Positions 12,001-23,419 of a DNA stretch of 64,000 bases are shown piece after piece. The notes under the pieces were generated by a model. The model saw only the letters and a list, made by a program, of their open reading frames with translations. It was not told where the DNA came from and did no database searches. A program made the position numbers and the translations under genes. The stretch comes from Ciona intestinalis (Eukaryota; Chordata; Ascidiacea; Phlebobranchia; Cionidae): the NCBI RefSeq assembly GCF_000224145.3, contig NC_020179.2, forward strand, positions 3,561,885 through 3,625,884, given 5' to 3'. Position 1 is the first letter of the stretch; the number at the start of each line of letters is the position of its first letter.

Positions 12001-15000
12001 GTCATTTGCACATTTTTGTCATAAGAGGGACCGCAGCTCTTGACATCGAACGACACGAAGCGCTCCCGCGGGAGTTCGGTGATCATCTTCCGGCCAAATA
12101 GCTTCGATCTTTCGGGCTCGGAATTATTGGTTAAGCATGCTTAGACTTACCTTGTATGGATGTAGCTGCGGTGCCGCCATCGTAACACTGTCCCATTTCC
12201 CATGCATTGTTAAACCGTGTGGCATCATAGGCATTCAATAACAGTTCGTATTCTACCTATATATCAACTGTAAATCTGCACGAAATGAAATTCAAATAAT
12301 AATCAACCGCAACAAGATCAAACAAAATCGGTCAACCGTTCGAGTTTTGACCGCTCAAGTAATTAGTGCGTTTCGGATTAGACTAAAATTGCTCTAAAAT
12401 AACTCCGGACACGATTCGGGCGACCGACGTAGCAATAAACTTAGTGACTGTTTTCTTGGTACCTATGGGCTACTAACTTCCTTAGTCGTTGTTCCACGTA
12501 GCCAGTCATTCCGCAAATAAAACAGATGCTAATTCCAGGAGGCCGCGTTTGAGCAGGAAGGTAAAAATACTCAGTGAGAGAGATTCTCTCTCGGTCTGTG
12601 CTGCGTCTCAACCGATTAAGAAGTTATTGGGCATCCGATTCGAGTCTGTCTGTTGAAAACAGCCTGCCCTCAGCAGCTTAGCACTCTACCCATAGTGGCG
12701 TATGGCTTAATCAGTTTCGGCACTTTCAAGGAAATCATCAAAACTTTTGCAAGTCGTCGAATAACTTCCATTTTTTAAGGCACGACTTTAATTCCCCGAT
12801 GCTGCCTGTGTCGCTATCGAATACGAACGGCTGTTTCCCGTGCGGGGAACGCTTACAACTATCACAAAACAACTGCTAGAAAACTGACTGAACACGCAAA
12901 GCAGCACTACAACTTCTAGATTAAGTTTATGCAAATCGCGCAGTTCTAGCCGTTGTCTTTCTCTCCGTTTTGTAACGTCACAGAGTGATACTTCTCTCGC
13001 CAACAATCGACCGTCCACATGTCCATTGTTTACGCACGCCGCGTTGAACCAAGGCGGCTCTTCGGTCGCGACCATCAAGTACATGCGCATAGCAGTTTGT
13101 TTATGCAGAGTAACCAGCACATTAACTCGGCGGGGGCGGATTTAAGTCTCGAAGCGCGTAATAATTACGATTGCAATGCACGGCGACGTATTAAACCACG
13201 CTGTGTTTACTTTCAACTGCTGTTGCAATGACTTGCGGGTAGGGCCTAGTGTAAACAGCAATATTTAATACCAAGATATTTACAAGTTAAAGTGCGCGGC
13301 TGCTGCACAATTACTGCGCTGTACAACTCATGACATCCAAATGTTTACGCGAGCCCTACCAGCACCCGCTAATACAGAGCCGCTAAGTGATGGTGCATCG
13401 TGCATTTAGTTTACATTGCGAAGGCTTACACAACAAGCAGGCCCTATCTATGTAACTGGAGCTCGCCGTCTGGCGCGGAATGTTTTCGAAATGTGCCTCA
13501 GTATCTGGCTAAGCCGCCGCTGAAGTTTTGGGTATCAGCGCTAATGTACGTTAAGCGGATCCGAGAAGGTTCGGTTTGTGTAACGTTTAAAATAAATGGC
13601 GTGTATTTGCCGACATGTGCTGTACGATCAAGATGGAGATAAAACGCAGTTAAATGTTCTGTCATTCGAGCATAATTTGTCTCCTGAATTATTCATTCAA
13701 ACGGTTAAACTTGAAAGGAGCATTTGTGGACAAAACATCCCGTAATCAACTCATTATGAAGATATTGCCACCTTTAATATGGGAGTCCAAATGGCTTGCA
13801 TTTTTGTTGCTATTTTTGCACCAGATTTCAATCCGATGGTATTCTTTAGCGTTATGTATTTTTAAAATGAAAATTTTAAAGAGCGGCTGAAACTGTGCTA
13901 TCAAAACTTATAATTTTCCGCGGTCGGTTAGGACTTAGAGAGAAAACACTCGGCTGGCTGCGGAAATAGAAACAAAAATCTCTTGCTTACCGATTAACAA
14001 AACAGATACATACACACAGAACAACATCTAATATCGGTGCCAGTTACATAAGGGGCATAACATATTTCGAATCGCATGTACCTGTTGTGTATAGATGCGA
14101 ATCTCGGCCCAAATTCATTTTCTCGGTCGGTCCCTTTCTCCTGCGGCGCTTGCGGTCGTGTGTTATGGAATGTCGAAGTCGAAATATAAAGATCGGCCTG
14201 TCTAAACACGAACCCAGCACCCGTCTAGTGACCTTTATCCAAAGGTAGCATCGCTTTTATCCAAATGCAGCATCGCTTTTATCCAAATTAGATAAACATA
14301 TTCGAACGGCTATGTTTTAATGTCAAAAATGCTATCATAATTTACAGAAAACCGGTTTTTAAAAGGCGACCTACATCTTTCGCTGTTTTTCAAGAATCTT
14401 CTTGGAGTTTGGACTGAGGTTCTAACATCGGGCGACGACAGATATAATCTTGAACCTTATTAAGTTTGGACGAGAATTCGATTGGTACCAAAGTTTTTGT
14501 TTGTTATGATTTTCGACGTTTCGCAATTAAGAAGTGCTCGCTGTTATAAACATAGCAGTCGCGAGTCGAAACTGGCGCTCTGCTCGGGTCCCGACACCGA
14601 AAAAGACAAAGTAAAGATGAGAAACCTTAGCACATAATATTCATAAATTTCGAACTATTAACAACGCCATTTCAGAGTCGTGGGGCTGCGGATCTATAAT
14701 TCAATCTTCTTTGTTTACTGCAAAACGAGAGAATAAAAACATTTACCATTTTGCCCTAACCTGCTACATTTCATTTATTTGTGACCTAGATATTGCGTAT
14801 TTTTAAACATAAGCTCATTTGTATACAGAGTACCATTGATAAGCGATTTATGTATTTTTGTATTTACACCTTACCGTTAACCCGCAGGGTTCAAAAAGCT
14901 AAACCAGATGTTTCAATTTGATAAGAATCCCAAAGAGTGGCATTCGTGAGTCTTGAGACAACTTTTAAGTTGTTTTTGAATTTTGTTTAACATTTTTTGC

Positions 15001-17076
15001 TATTCTTGAGAATTGGGTCACGGGAAACTTTCAAAGTTACATTTAAAACGCAATAAAATATAAGGCTCAATTCCCATTAATTAAAGTGGCAGCACTGGGT
15101 TTGGAAACACTGCCGTTATAAAAAGATAATTTATTTTGAGACAAACAGAATAATAATGATAATATCGAATAATCAAGTGGCAAGATTCAATGAAATTTAA
15201 TTAGATTTATAGTTGTTGCTGCATGTGGTTTATTTGGCAACTCCATGTCCTATGTCATGTTGAACGACCTTTTTAGATTGACCACGAAATAAACGATGTG
15301 GCATGCCCGAGCCCGAATATAACTACACTAAGCAGTTATAGAAGCCATTTTAGTTTCAAAACGCTGATTACGGTTTTAGAATAACAACTTCGTAAATTGA
15401 GGTATTTTGACAGCGAAAATCCGATTCGAAAATGATTGAGGTTATGCGAAAATATTTTTAGTTATGCAAAGTTAATTTAAGATATAACTGCGCTTTATGG
15501 CCGGTTATTTAAAAATAGGCGTTAAAGCAATGAGAAAGTCTTGTCGTCGCATATTTCAACCGTTCTATTAAGTTTCACCGTTAAAATTATGGGATATAGC
15601 GACTATTCTTAGCACTTTCGTAGAACGCGGTGTTCTGAAATCAATTTGTCGTTGTCGAATTGAAATTACCGAAAACTTATATCTGATTAGAATGTGAACT
15701 TAACATCATACCGTTTATAAACACTATTTCAGTGTATCACTCAATACATGGTTTATCTCTGTGCTTTGTGGAGTCTTGTACACTGACTCATAGCGACGTA
15801 AATCTAGTAAAGTAATTCTAATCTCACTAACTGACAAAGCTATACAATATTTTACTGTACCGCTTTAACCGACAAGCAGCTTAGTCAAAAAACCTTTGTG
15901 AAAAATATACTCGGACACACAATAACCTATATCGCGCCTTTATTGTAGACTGAAAACAGGTTATAAATACGACCAACAAACGAACGAATAAATATGAAGC
16001 ACATAAAACATTTTTTTGTTATTTTTAAACCAGATGTAGTTGTTTGTTTTACGTTGTTATTTAAGCTGATTTAAAACGTAGGTACTTACAGGACACAGCG
16101 TCTGATAAAACAAGCGCTTTACTGCCACCTAGAGGCCAGTTGAAATTTAACGTTAAGGTTTTACTTCAAAAATAATTTGCTCTCAATTTCTGCTTTTTTA
16201 CACAATAAATAGCTAAAACCTAAACAAAACGACTTATTAGTCCACACAAAGCTTTCACTTAAATTTCTTGTAAATTGCCGTTTTTAAAAATGTAGTTACT
16301 TATAGCACATCGACTTTGACCTATAATACTTCATACTGCACACCATGGCCGGCATACCTTGGTCTTTGTAATTGATGTTCTAACTATAGTAACTACCACA
16401 AAGATTTGAATTTCCTTCTCCCAACCTTCCGTTAGCTTTGGTATTGGTAGCAGTAAAGTAGGGACTCCAGGATTCCAGTTGAACAAATTTTCTTTGAACG
16501 GCGGTGTCCGTATTATAGGTTAAAGATAAAAACAGGTCCATATTTAGCCTGTTGGGCGGTTTAGGTAGTATGTTATGTTTACTTACTCATGGCCATGGGT
16601 AGTAAAACAAATTACCGTTTTTTACCCCCTATTTATCCTATAACATAACGCCTGGTAGTAACATAACCAATTTCAAACCATTTCTTAATCCTAATTGTTT
16701 ATCAACTACAAATGCCTAAAAAGAACTTAGCAAAAGTAGAAAAATTGAATAGGTCAAATCCGACTTGATGTAGTATTTGCCTTAGGGTAACACAAACATG
16801 ATGAACTTACCACAAATATATATTACGATTGTACCAATTTTACTGTATACCAACTATATTTATTGGTACACAGTGACTGAGAAATAATAAACAGCTCATT
16901 TGAACTAACTAGATATCGTTGTGCTACAAAATATTGTTTAAATGGGTGTATATATTCTTTGGAAAAATGCATGCAGCCTTATTTCACATTTTTCTCGTTC
17001 GTTCTTTAGTTGTAACCATGCACTGCAACATATTCTTATGTCAGATAAATTTTTGTGCTCAAAACATTGGAAAAAG
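9009..17076. other. Long intergenic stretch upstream of Dachshund
   Basis: No convincing exon was found on either strand. Open frames near 10.3-10.6, 11.5-11.8, 12.8-13.1 and 13.4-13.9 kb lack paired splice signals and family motifs. If Dachshund has a 5' untranslated or N-terminal exon, it should be here. A short tandem repeat lies at 14231-14290 and a decayed fragment of the inverted-repeat element at about 14700-14770. Composition becomes more AT-rich beyond about 14.3 kb. Confidence 0.5.
14231..14290. repeat. Short tandem repeat, about 22-base unit, 2.5 copies
   Basis: The block TTTTATCCAAA followed by TGCAGCATCGC recurs head to tail, with a first diverged copy (TTTATCCAAAGGTAGCATCGC). 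It lies outside any recognised gene. Confidence 0.85.
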
Positions 17077-19962
17077 CTATTGCTGTTGCTCTGGTTGTTG
17101 TTGTTGATATGGGGGAGCAAGCTTGGAAACGAAAGTGATTCCTTTCAGAAGGGATGAAGACAATATAGATGGACAGTTGGGGTTTCTGCTGAGTACTTCA
17201 GCTGACATTCTTAATTCGTAAAAGATGACTCTGTTTCGTAGTGTATGTTGGTAATGCTCATTACATGCAATGGGTGGTATACAATGGATACAATGACTAC
17301 AAAGTAATGTTAACATAAAACATGTAAAGTAAATGTAGTTAAATTATTTTTAAAACCTAAAAAATATATCTTTTTTTGAAAAAATATTTTGATTTATAAT
17401 ATTGTTACATATACATTTTAAATGTATAGCTTACCTTGAGTAAGGGTTTCTGGTTGATAAGTAACGATAATGCACAAACTTGTAATATAAAAATGGTGCA
17501 AATACTGAAGCTCTTCCCCTAAAAAATAACAAGTTAAACCAAAGAATATTTTAACCATGATGAAGTTCTTCTGGTAAATTTTTGTTCCTTTTAGTGTCGT
17601 TTTCACTCGTCATATATTACTTGGTATAAAATGACCTGAATGGGACGCTAAAACTTTGATATGAACAAAAAAATAGTTCAAACTGTTATGCATACATCAA
17701 AAAGAAAGTAACCTCTCCAAACCTTTTTTTTACAAAATTACATAAGCGGTAGCCTATAGGTGGGCATACGGCGTGTAAAACAAAACCCATGTGGTGTAAC
17801 GACTGCTGTTGCCATGCAACGTAAGAATAAAGCAAGTACATTTATTTAAAAGTATAATTTTTTTTAGTTTAGAGGCCACTTACATTATCAGCATGGCTAC
17901 AACTGTTGGCAAAATTAAGACTTCATTTAGTGCCACAAATCTGAACAAGGTGGCTTGGTGTTTCGCTACATGGTTGATCAGTTTACGGGCGAATGGGTAA
18001 GAGTTAGAACCATGCATGTCAATCATTTGGCGAGTGAAGCTAGAGGCATGTAGGAGAGCAAACACAGCTACGGGCATTAGGGCAACTGTGGATTGAATAC
18101 AGTGAACCTTAAAGTAGGTGATATAGCCTAAATAGGTAAGGTACTATGATGAAATAGGCCAAGGACCCAAGATTTAGCCTTTTTTAGGCCATTACCTGCT
18201 CTATATCAGTAATATTCTGTGGTTGAGGTCATACAATGTGGCACGCCATGGGAATTAGAAATAGGAACAGAGTTGGTTCATTAACCCGACGGCCGATAAC
18301 CAGGGTAAAAGTCAAGTTATTAGATTTCCGTTAGCGTCACGTCAATGACTTAAATGGTTCTAATACTTTTTAATCAATAAAATGTACAAGACATCAAACA
18401 AAAGTGTAGTTACTTATTGTGTTACTTCTGCTACCAGGTATAATGTAAATAATTTTTCACAGGCTCATGTGGCACGAAAAACGCACGTTTCGTCAAAAAC
18501 CCTAAGTTTTTCATACCAGGTAAGCTGTTAAAAGGTATAGTTACTTGTTATTGGGTGACAGGTGAGAAAGATGAGAGAATAAATGAGATAATGAGCGCTG
18601 TCTTCTTGCAGAAGCATCGAGAAATGAACTCTTGTAAGTCGGAATTGCGGAACTCGTTGGTGAAGACGTAACGCACATACTACACCATTTGCTAACATGG
18701 CACGTTGAAAGTAATGGCCCATATCGAATGCACTGTGATTAATGTATTGAATAAAATAAAGGAACGGTTTGGTTGGAACACCTGCCGGTAAGCGTCTTCG
18801 TTTTCTTGTCCAACAACACACAAGCTGACAATGGTAAACGGTATCCTAAAATCTGTATCGCCTGGGCTAAAGACAGGCATATTTAATACTTAAACAAAAA
18901 TTTTAAACGGGCAGGAAGTGTTTGAAACAGAACACCAACGTTATCAACGACTGCTGTTTCCTCTCAACAAAGGGTTAAATAAGTTACATTCATTCATATC
19001 TGAATGAATTTGGGTGGTTTGGTAGCATACTGTAAGCTGCACCACGTAAATATAAAAGAGTAAATAATAAATATACTATTATCCACAAAGTAACAAACAT
19101 GGTAACTTGTAAGCTGGCATGAGGTATATTAACACTCTTGTTATAACGAATGTCATTTTTCGGCCACGCGAGGATCAAATGGTATAGTTACTTGTTTAAT
19201 CTAGAAACATTCATTTAATCTAGAAACAGTTTTCACTACCAACCTGCAAAAGAACATGTACTGTATGCTGAGAAATATGGCGTAACACCTCATCACCCAC
19301 ATAGCTGTACCAATTCTTCTTGCAGCCATGAAATTCTGGAGATAAATTATTTAATTTCAACTAAAATATGGGGAAAAGGAAAAAAATGTGTAGACGGCTA
19401 TTCTATTATTACTACAATTTTTATGGAAGTAATGTATTCTTGAAGGGTGTACAAAAAGCATAAGGATTTTACAAAACTCCACTTAAAAAAGGAATACAAA
19501 GAGAGCATTTGTACATAACATGCTTCTAGGCTGGAATTCACTGTGTACAGGGCAGTAAACATAGTCTGTTACATAGGAAAGTAAATAACAAAATATGCCC
19601 ACCATAATAAACCCCCCAAATCAATAGTTAAGAGGTATAAACAAAATCTTATAATAAACTTAAAAACGGCAGCCTGGTTATTGGAGAAATGAACCAAATC
19701 TGGCAAATCTTTTTCAAAAGCCTTGCCCATATAGAATAGTAAGTATGGGGAGTATAGTAATATACCATTAAAATCAAGAAAAAGAGACTGGCAATTGGGG
19801 TAATGAGCCAAATCTGGTCTAGAGGCTTAAACCTAAACCTAAATGACTTCGCTCATATAGAAAAGTGTAACAATAAGTACATTAATATACCATTATGGAG
19901 CCAGTGTCTCTTGCTTCTTGTTCGGCAGCATCCTGCCTTCCTGCAGTACTTGACTCTGACAT
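17077..19962 (-). CDS. TMEM33: TMEM33, ER membrane protein
   Basis: Six exons join in frame: 19891-19962, 19244-19335, 18545-18732, 17884-18085, 17435-17518 and 17077-17230. They encode 263 residues (human TMEM33 is about 247). The match runs the full length: TAMWVMRCYAIFLS, then YFQRAMLAN, ALRLHQRVPQF, HYLIYSLIFLTCHPIT, DMHGSNSYPFARKL, FRFVALNEV, PFLYYKFVHYRYLSTRNPYSR and the C-terminal FVSKLAP. Each part aligns with vertebrate TMEM33. Several hydrophobic helices are visible. Family knowledge: TMEM33 is a multi-pass endoplasmic reticulum protein linked to reticulon and ER-shape control and to the unfolded protein response. The start ATG opens a short polar N-terminus (MSESSTAGRQDAAEQ) with no upstream exon needed. 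The end is unusual: a Gln-rich tail (YQQQQPEQQQ) is added after the normal C-terminus, encoded by a CAA/CAG run. Confidence 0.93.
18915..19195. repeat. Two fragments of a dispersed repeat (tail of the tRNA-like repeat)
   Basis: Two neighbouring stretches (about 18915-18995 and 19025-19195) share the landmarks of a repeat seen at least ten times in the window: GTAACT, AAGCTGGCA, GAGGTATAT, ACACTC, GTTATAACGA, TTTTTCGGCCACGCGAGGAT. They lie in the TMEM33 intron. Confidence 0.65.
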
Positions 19963-20375
19963 ATCAGGTAAGAGGTTGTTTTTAAATTTAACACTACAGG
20001 CAGAAACCTTATATGTGAATTGCCAAAAAATGAAAATAACAGTGGTAACATATTGGCAGTGTTTTAGTGAACTTTGCAAGAATAAGAAACAGAAACAAAT
20101 AAGCAGAACTGAAAAGAACACTGAAAATGAAACCGTACACTCACTTATGAAAAATCAACAAAATAAATTATCTGTACATATATTATATAAACTTTGCTTG
20201 TAAAAAAAAGGGAAAATAAACTAAGAAAAAAATTAGTTACATTTTATGAAATAAGGGGGCGTGAAATAATTTCCAAAAAAGGAATTACAGATATTGTTTT
20301 CTAAATTGTTCTGTGTAGAAGTATTTTTTATGCATTCATGAATTAAATGGTTTAGAAAACATTGTTCAAGCTAGC

Positions 20376-21311
20376 TTAAAAAAGCTCAAGAAAGTCTTTG
20401 GCTACATATAGTGTACGTTTTCGCTTTAAGGGTCGGGAAGATTTGATTTTAATTGGAATCGGAGAAGGGATGCAGAGAAGAGAATCCTTGTCATCCAAAG
20501 AAGTTTGATCATCTGATGATGAATTTGGCTCCTTGGGTACTGGATTCTGATCTTTGGAGTTTTTGATTGATTTGGTAGGCAAAGGGTTTTGGTCCGGTAA
20601 AATTTGACCATCTGATAAAGAATTTGACTTCTCTGATGTTGAATTCTGATCTTTGAAGAACTTTTTGACTGATTTGAATAAAAGGGGGTTCTGGTCCGGT
20701 GGAGTGCCAATTAGTGATGGTGCTTGTGGACTTTTAATTGGAGAAAGACCAGGACTTGATGTAAGTGAGCTAGCAACTATTTCTTCACTGTTAATGGTCC
20801 CTTTTGTGCTGTATATCTTCAATTCCAAACTACCTTCATCAGGACTGCTAGTAATCGAAGATAAATCCAGATTTTCTATCAAAGCTTTTTTTGCTTTGGG
20901 AACTGGGCCAACTTGGGGACTGCTGGTTCTTAAGGATGATTTTGCTGGAAGAATAATTGTTTTTTTAGGCTTATTTGCAGGAGTGTAAGTTTTGGGGGGT
21001 AGTTTTTGCAGTTTATTAAAAGGAGACAACCATGGTGGATCCTCAACAACAGCTTTCTTCTTTGGGATCCAATCTTCTGAATCATCAAATATACATAATG
21101 GAGTACTTGCTGCAGCTATACCAACACCAAATGAAAAATCCCTTGTTTTTTCAATTGAGCTCTCTGTAGTTTCATTGTCACTTATCAGCAAGCTGTTAGT
21201 AGAAGATCCACTGCCAGAGATAGACATTTTTTTCATAGGAGAAGGTTCTTTCCATCTTTTCATTGCCCGCTTATACAACTTTAAACTATTTACAAGGTTG
21301 TTTTCTGTCAT
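20376..21311 (-). CDS. Unrecognised disordered Ser/Pro-rich protein, intronless
   Basis: A single uninterrupted 311-codon frame opens with ATG and is the longest in the window. I do not recognise the family. The protein is hydrophilic and looks disordered, with many SP/TP pairs (clusters near residues 129-160 and 185-205). A basic patch LKRKR sits near residue 295, and the C-terminus is short and hydrophobic (DFLELF). Residues about 205-270 are two tandem copies of a 33-34 residue unit sharing PDQNPL, KS(V/I)K, KDQN, NS.SD.Q. Phospho-regulated nuclear function would fit the SP sites and the basic patch, but that is inference. It lies on the same strand as RPAIN and MND1, and all three lack introns while neighbours have many. 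Opposite-strand frames over this region (20653-20988, 20992-21441) look like shadows. Confidence 0.65.
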   Translation of the reverse strand: MTENNLVNSLKLYKRAMKRWKEPSPMKKMSISGSGSSTNSLLISDNETTESSIEKTRDFSFGVGIAAASTPLCIFDDSEDWIPKKKAVVEDPPWLSPFNKLQKLPPKTYTPANKPKKTIILPAKSSLRTSSPQVGPVPKAKKALIENLDLSSITSSPDEGSLELKIYSTKGTINSEEIVASSLTSSPGLSPIKSPQAPSLIGTPPDQNPLLFKSVKKFFKDQNSTSEKSNSLSDGQILPDQNPLPTKSIKNSKDQNPVPKEPNSSSDDQTSLDDKDSLLCIPSPIPIKIKSSRPLKRKRTLYVAKDFLELF

Positions 21312-21885
21312 TATGAATTTACTTCGGCGGGAAAAAATGTTGATAACAAAACCTATGAAAAAACTTTACTATACTTTTTTGATTCTGTTGAAAAACGATT
21401 GGTTAGGGCGTTTGGCTATAAAATGTGGGCATACCCAATAACATATTGGCCTTTTTCGATAGGTGCAGTACCTGCTATACCCGAAATAGAAGTTCCAACT
21501 ATTATTACTGCATTTAAACTGATAGTTGTATAAAAAATGATTTTGTGCTCAACAAAAAAAAATTGAAACACACATAATAATAGGAAAATCAGAACAGCAT
21601 TTTATGGCAAGATAGCAAAAACAATTCAGATTCAATGGATAATGTTACTAAAGCACATTCGGTTTGTTATAGTACTAAGCAACTATTTTAAAATGACCAG
21701 TTACTTAGATTTTATAGGTTAGCATGATAACAGCATGCTTTGAAGAGGTATATTAAAAGAACTAACGTCGCAAATAACATTTTGACTGTCTGGGTCCTCG
21801 ATTTTATACTTGCTGAAAAATTCCCATATATATATATATATATATATGGTTACAGTTCTGTTGAAGAGTATGCACAGTATTAAGC
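21312..21885. other. Gap between RPAIN and the unrecognised gene
   Basis: No gene is seen. It holds a simple (TA)n run at 21825-21848 and should contain the 3' end of RPAIN and the 5' region of the downstream gene. Confidence 0.6.
21825..21848. repeat. (TA)n simple repeat
   Basis: About twelve alternating TA steps, 38 bases beyond the RPAIN stop codon. Confidence 0.9.
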
Positions 21886-22551
21886 CTAAACCACAATGTA
21901 CATGAAATCACATGCAAGACAAGTCAAAATCAGATTTGTTTGGAGGAACTTTGTTTTGACTTTGAATGAAGGCTTGCAGTGACAGTTGTTAAAGTGAGAG
22001 GTTACGCCTTCCTCCAAGCTCTGTTTAACATGAGAAAGAGTAATGGCATCTTGTCGCAAGTTGATGTTTACACCACATCTGCATTTTAAATGGTTTATTT
22101 GCACTTCAAGGTGATTTACACAACATATAGGGCAAATGACTTGGTTCTCCCCGTTTTCTATGATAGCTTCATGGTTTTCAACTTCAATTTTCATTTGTTG
22201 ATTCTCAGATTGAAAGATGAGTTCAGCCTCCCATTCAAGAAGCTCCTGCTTAATTTCTTCCATTGTTTTAACGACATCTTCAAATGTTATAGGTCCGGTG
22301 AAAGGAGTCAAACACTCTTCCTGCATCTTTTGAAGCTCCTGGTTCATAACAGTTTCTAAGGAGTCTTCTTCAGTGGTTTCGTCAATTACAATATTTCGGT
22401 ATTTGTCAAGTAGTTTGGACCTGCTCTTATGAAATCTTTCCGCACATCTTCGCTTATATGTCTCCTTCCACGCGCCTCCGGATGCAGGAGAGCCAACCTT
22501 GTACATTGCTTTACGTTTTGCGACGGAATCTGGAGTAACAGGGTGAGACAT
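21886..22551 (-). CDS. RPAIN: RPA-interacting protein (RPAIN), intronless
   Basis: One 221-residue frame, nearly the same length as human RPAIN (219). The N-terminal basic segment shows the family pattern YKVGSP, WKETYKRRC and RSKLLDKYR, corresponding to the RPA/importin-beta-binding region. The middle is a Glu-rich helix. The C-terminal zinc finger has its metal ligands in order: CPIC (CPICC), CRCG, a HFNNCHC segment and CLAC near the end. Family knowledge: RPAIN imports replication protein A into the nucleus and helps RPA act in DNA replication and repair. The first ATG gives the family's usual start. No introns are needed, unlike the heavily split genes around it. MND1 lies 250 bases upstream on the same strand, so both neighbours have DNA-metabolism roles. 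Confidence 0.93.
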   Translation of the reverse strand: MSHPVTPDSVAKRKAMYKVGSPASGGAWKETYKRRCAERFHKSRSKLLDKYRNIVIDETTEEDSLETVMNQELQKMQEECLTPFTGPITFEDVVKTMEEIKQELLEWEAELIFQSENQQMKIEVENHEAIIENGENQVICPICCVNHLEVQINHLKCRCGVNINLRQDAITLSHVKQSLEEGVTSHFNNCHCKPSFKVKTKFLQTNLILTCLACDFMYIVV

Positions 22552-22801
22552 GATGGATCAATTTTCGTATTTTACCTTTCCAATGGTAACAATTAAAAAA
22601 AATTCTGAAATATATATATATATTGGTTATGCAGACAATGCAGTTCTGTGATATCAGCTGCATGCACAGAAAGATTAGAACAAAAACGAACATATAAAAA
22701 CAACATAAAATAACAAAAGAACAAGTAAAATGCAGCGTTGGACAATACATAATTATATCAATTGCGGTTAACAGTGAATATTTTAACTTTTTTTAAGAGT
22801 A

Positions 22802-23419
22802 CTATTCAACATAATCCAGTTCCTCTGGTATTTCAAATTGTTTATTAATAACTGCTTCATCAATTGGAAATTTTCTTTTTATCCAAGATTTCAGATTAAA
22901 CATGTTGTCTGTCCATCTGTTTGCAGATTCTTTGGCGATTTGAGTTTCATCTGTGATGGCATTTACCACTTCAGGGTCACATTCTTTGTATTTTGCGATC
23001 TCTAGTTGGAGGTTGGCCTTTTCTTTTTCAAGTTTAGCAAGTTCCTGCAGAAGTTCTTCCCTGCCTTTGGAGTCTTTTCTTGTCTCTTCTGCTTCTGCAA
23101 GGCCTCTGTTGGTGGAAGCTAATTTTTTTGTAAAATTTTGCAGTTCATCGTTAAGCTTTTTTGTCTTTTTTAATCTGTCGTTAAGAGCTTGACTAGAAAA
23201 TGTCCAGTAGTAACTGCTGGAGCCTACTTTTTCGCAGTTTACTAGATCATCATCGACAAGACCCTGTAATACTTCTTTTACAGACATCGGAGTAATGCCT
23301 TTCAGTTTTGGGGCAAGTTTTTCTATCTCTTTTAAGTGAAAAAACTCGTTTTTCTCAGTGAAAATTTCCAACATTCTTGTGCGCTTTTCCTCAAGGCTCA
23401 AACCACGCTTTTTTGACAT
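22802..23419 (-). CDS. MND1: MND1, meiotic recombination factor, intronless
   Basis: A single 205-residue frame, the same length as human MND1. It begins MSKKRGLSLEEKRTRMLEIF, the family's N-terminus. The winged-helix segment follows (FHLKEIEKLAPKLKGI, MSVKEVLQGLVDD, SYYWTF), then a long coiled coil (about residues 75-145), then the C-terminal cap (RWTDNMFNLKSWIKRKF). Family knowledge: MND1 pairs with HOP2 (PSMC3IP) to help DMC1 and RAD51 exchange strands during meiosis. All signature parts are intact and there are no stops or frameshifts. Its start lies about 1.3 kb from the adenylyl cyclase start on the opposite strand, so the interval 23420-24712 is a divergent promoter region. MND1, RPAIN and the unrecognised gene form a run of three intronless genes on one strand. 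Confidence 0.95.
   Translation of the reverse strand: MSKKRGLSLEEKRTRMLEIFTEKNEFFHLKEIEKLAPKLKGITPMSVKEVLQGLVDDDLVNCEKVGSSSYYWTFSSQALNDRLKKTKKLNDELQNFTKKLASTNRGLAEAEETRKDSKGREELLQELAKLEKEKANLQLEIAKYKECDPEVVNAITDETQIAKESANRWTDNMFNLKSWIKRKFPIDEAVINKQFEIPEELDYVE

Noticed and set aside
20653-21441. Two long plus-strand open frames (111 and 149 codons)
   Set aside because: They lie opposite the 311-codon gene on the minus strand, share no motif with known families and look like shadows of its codon bias.
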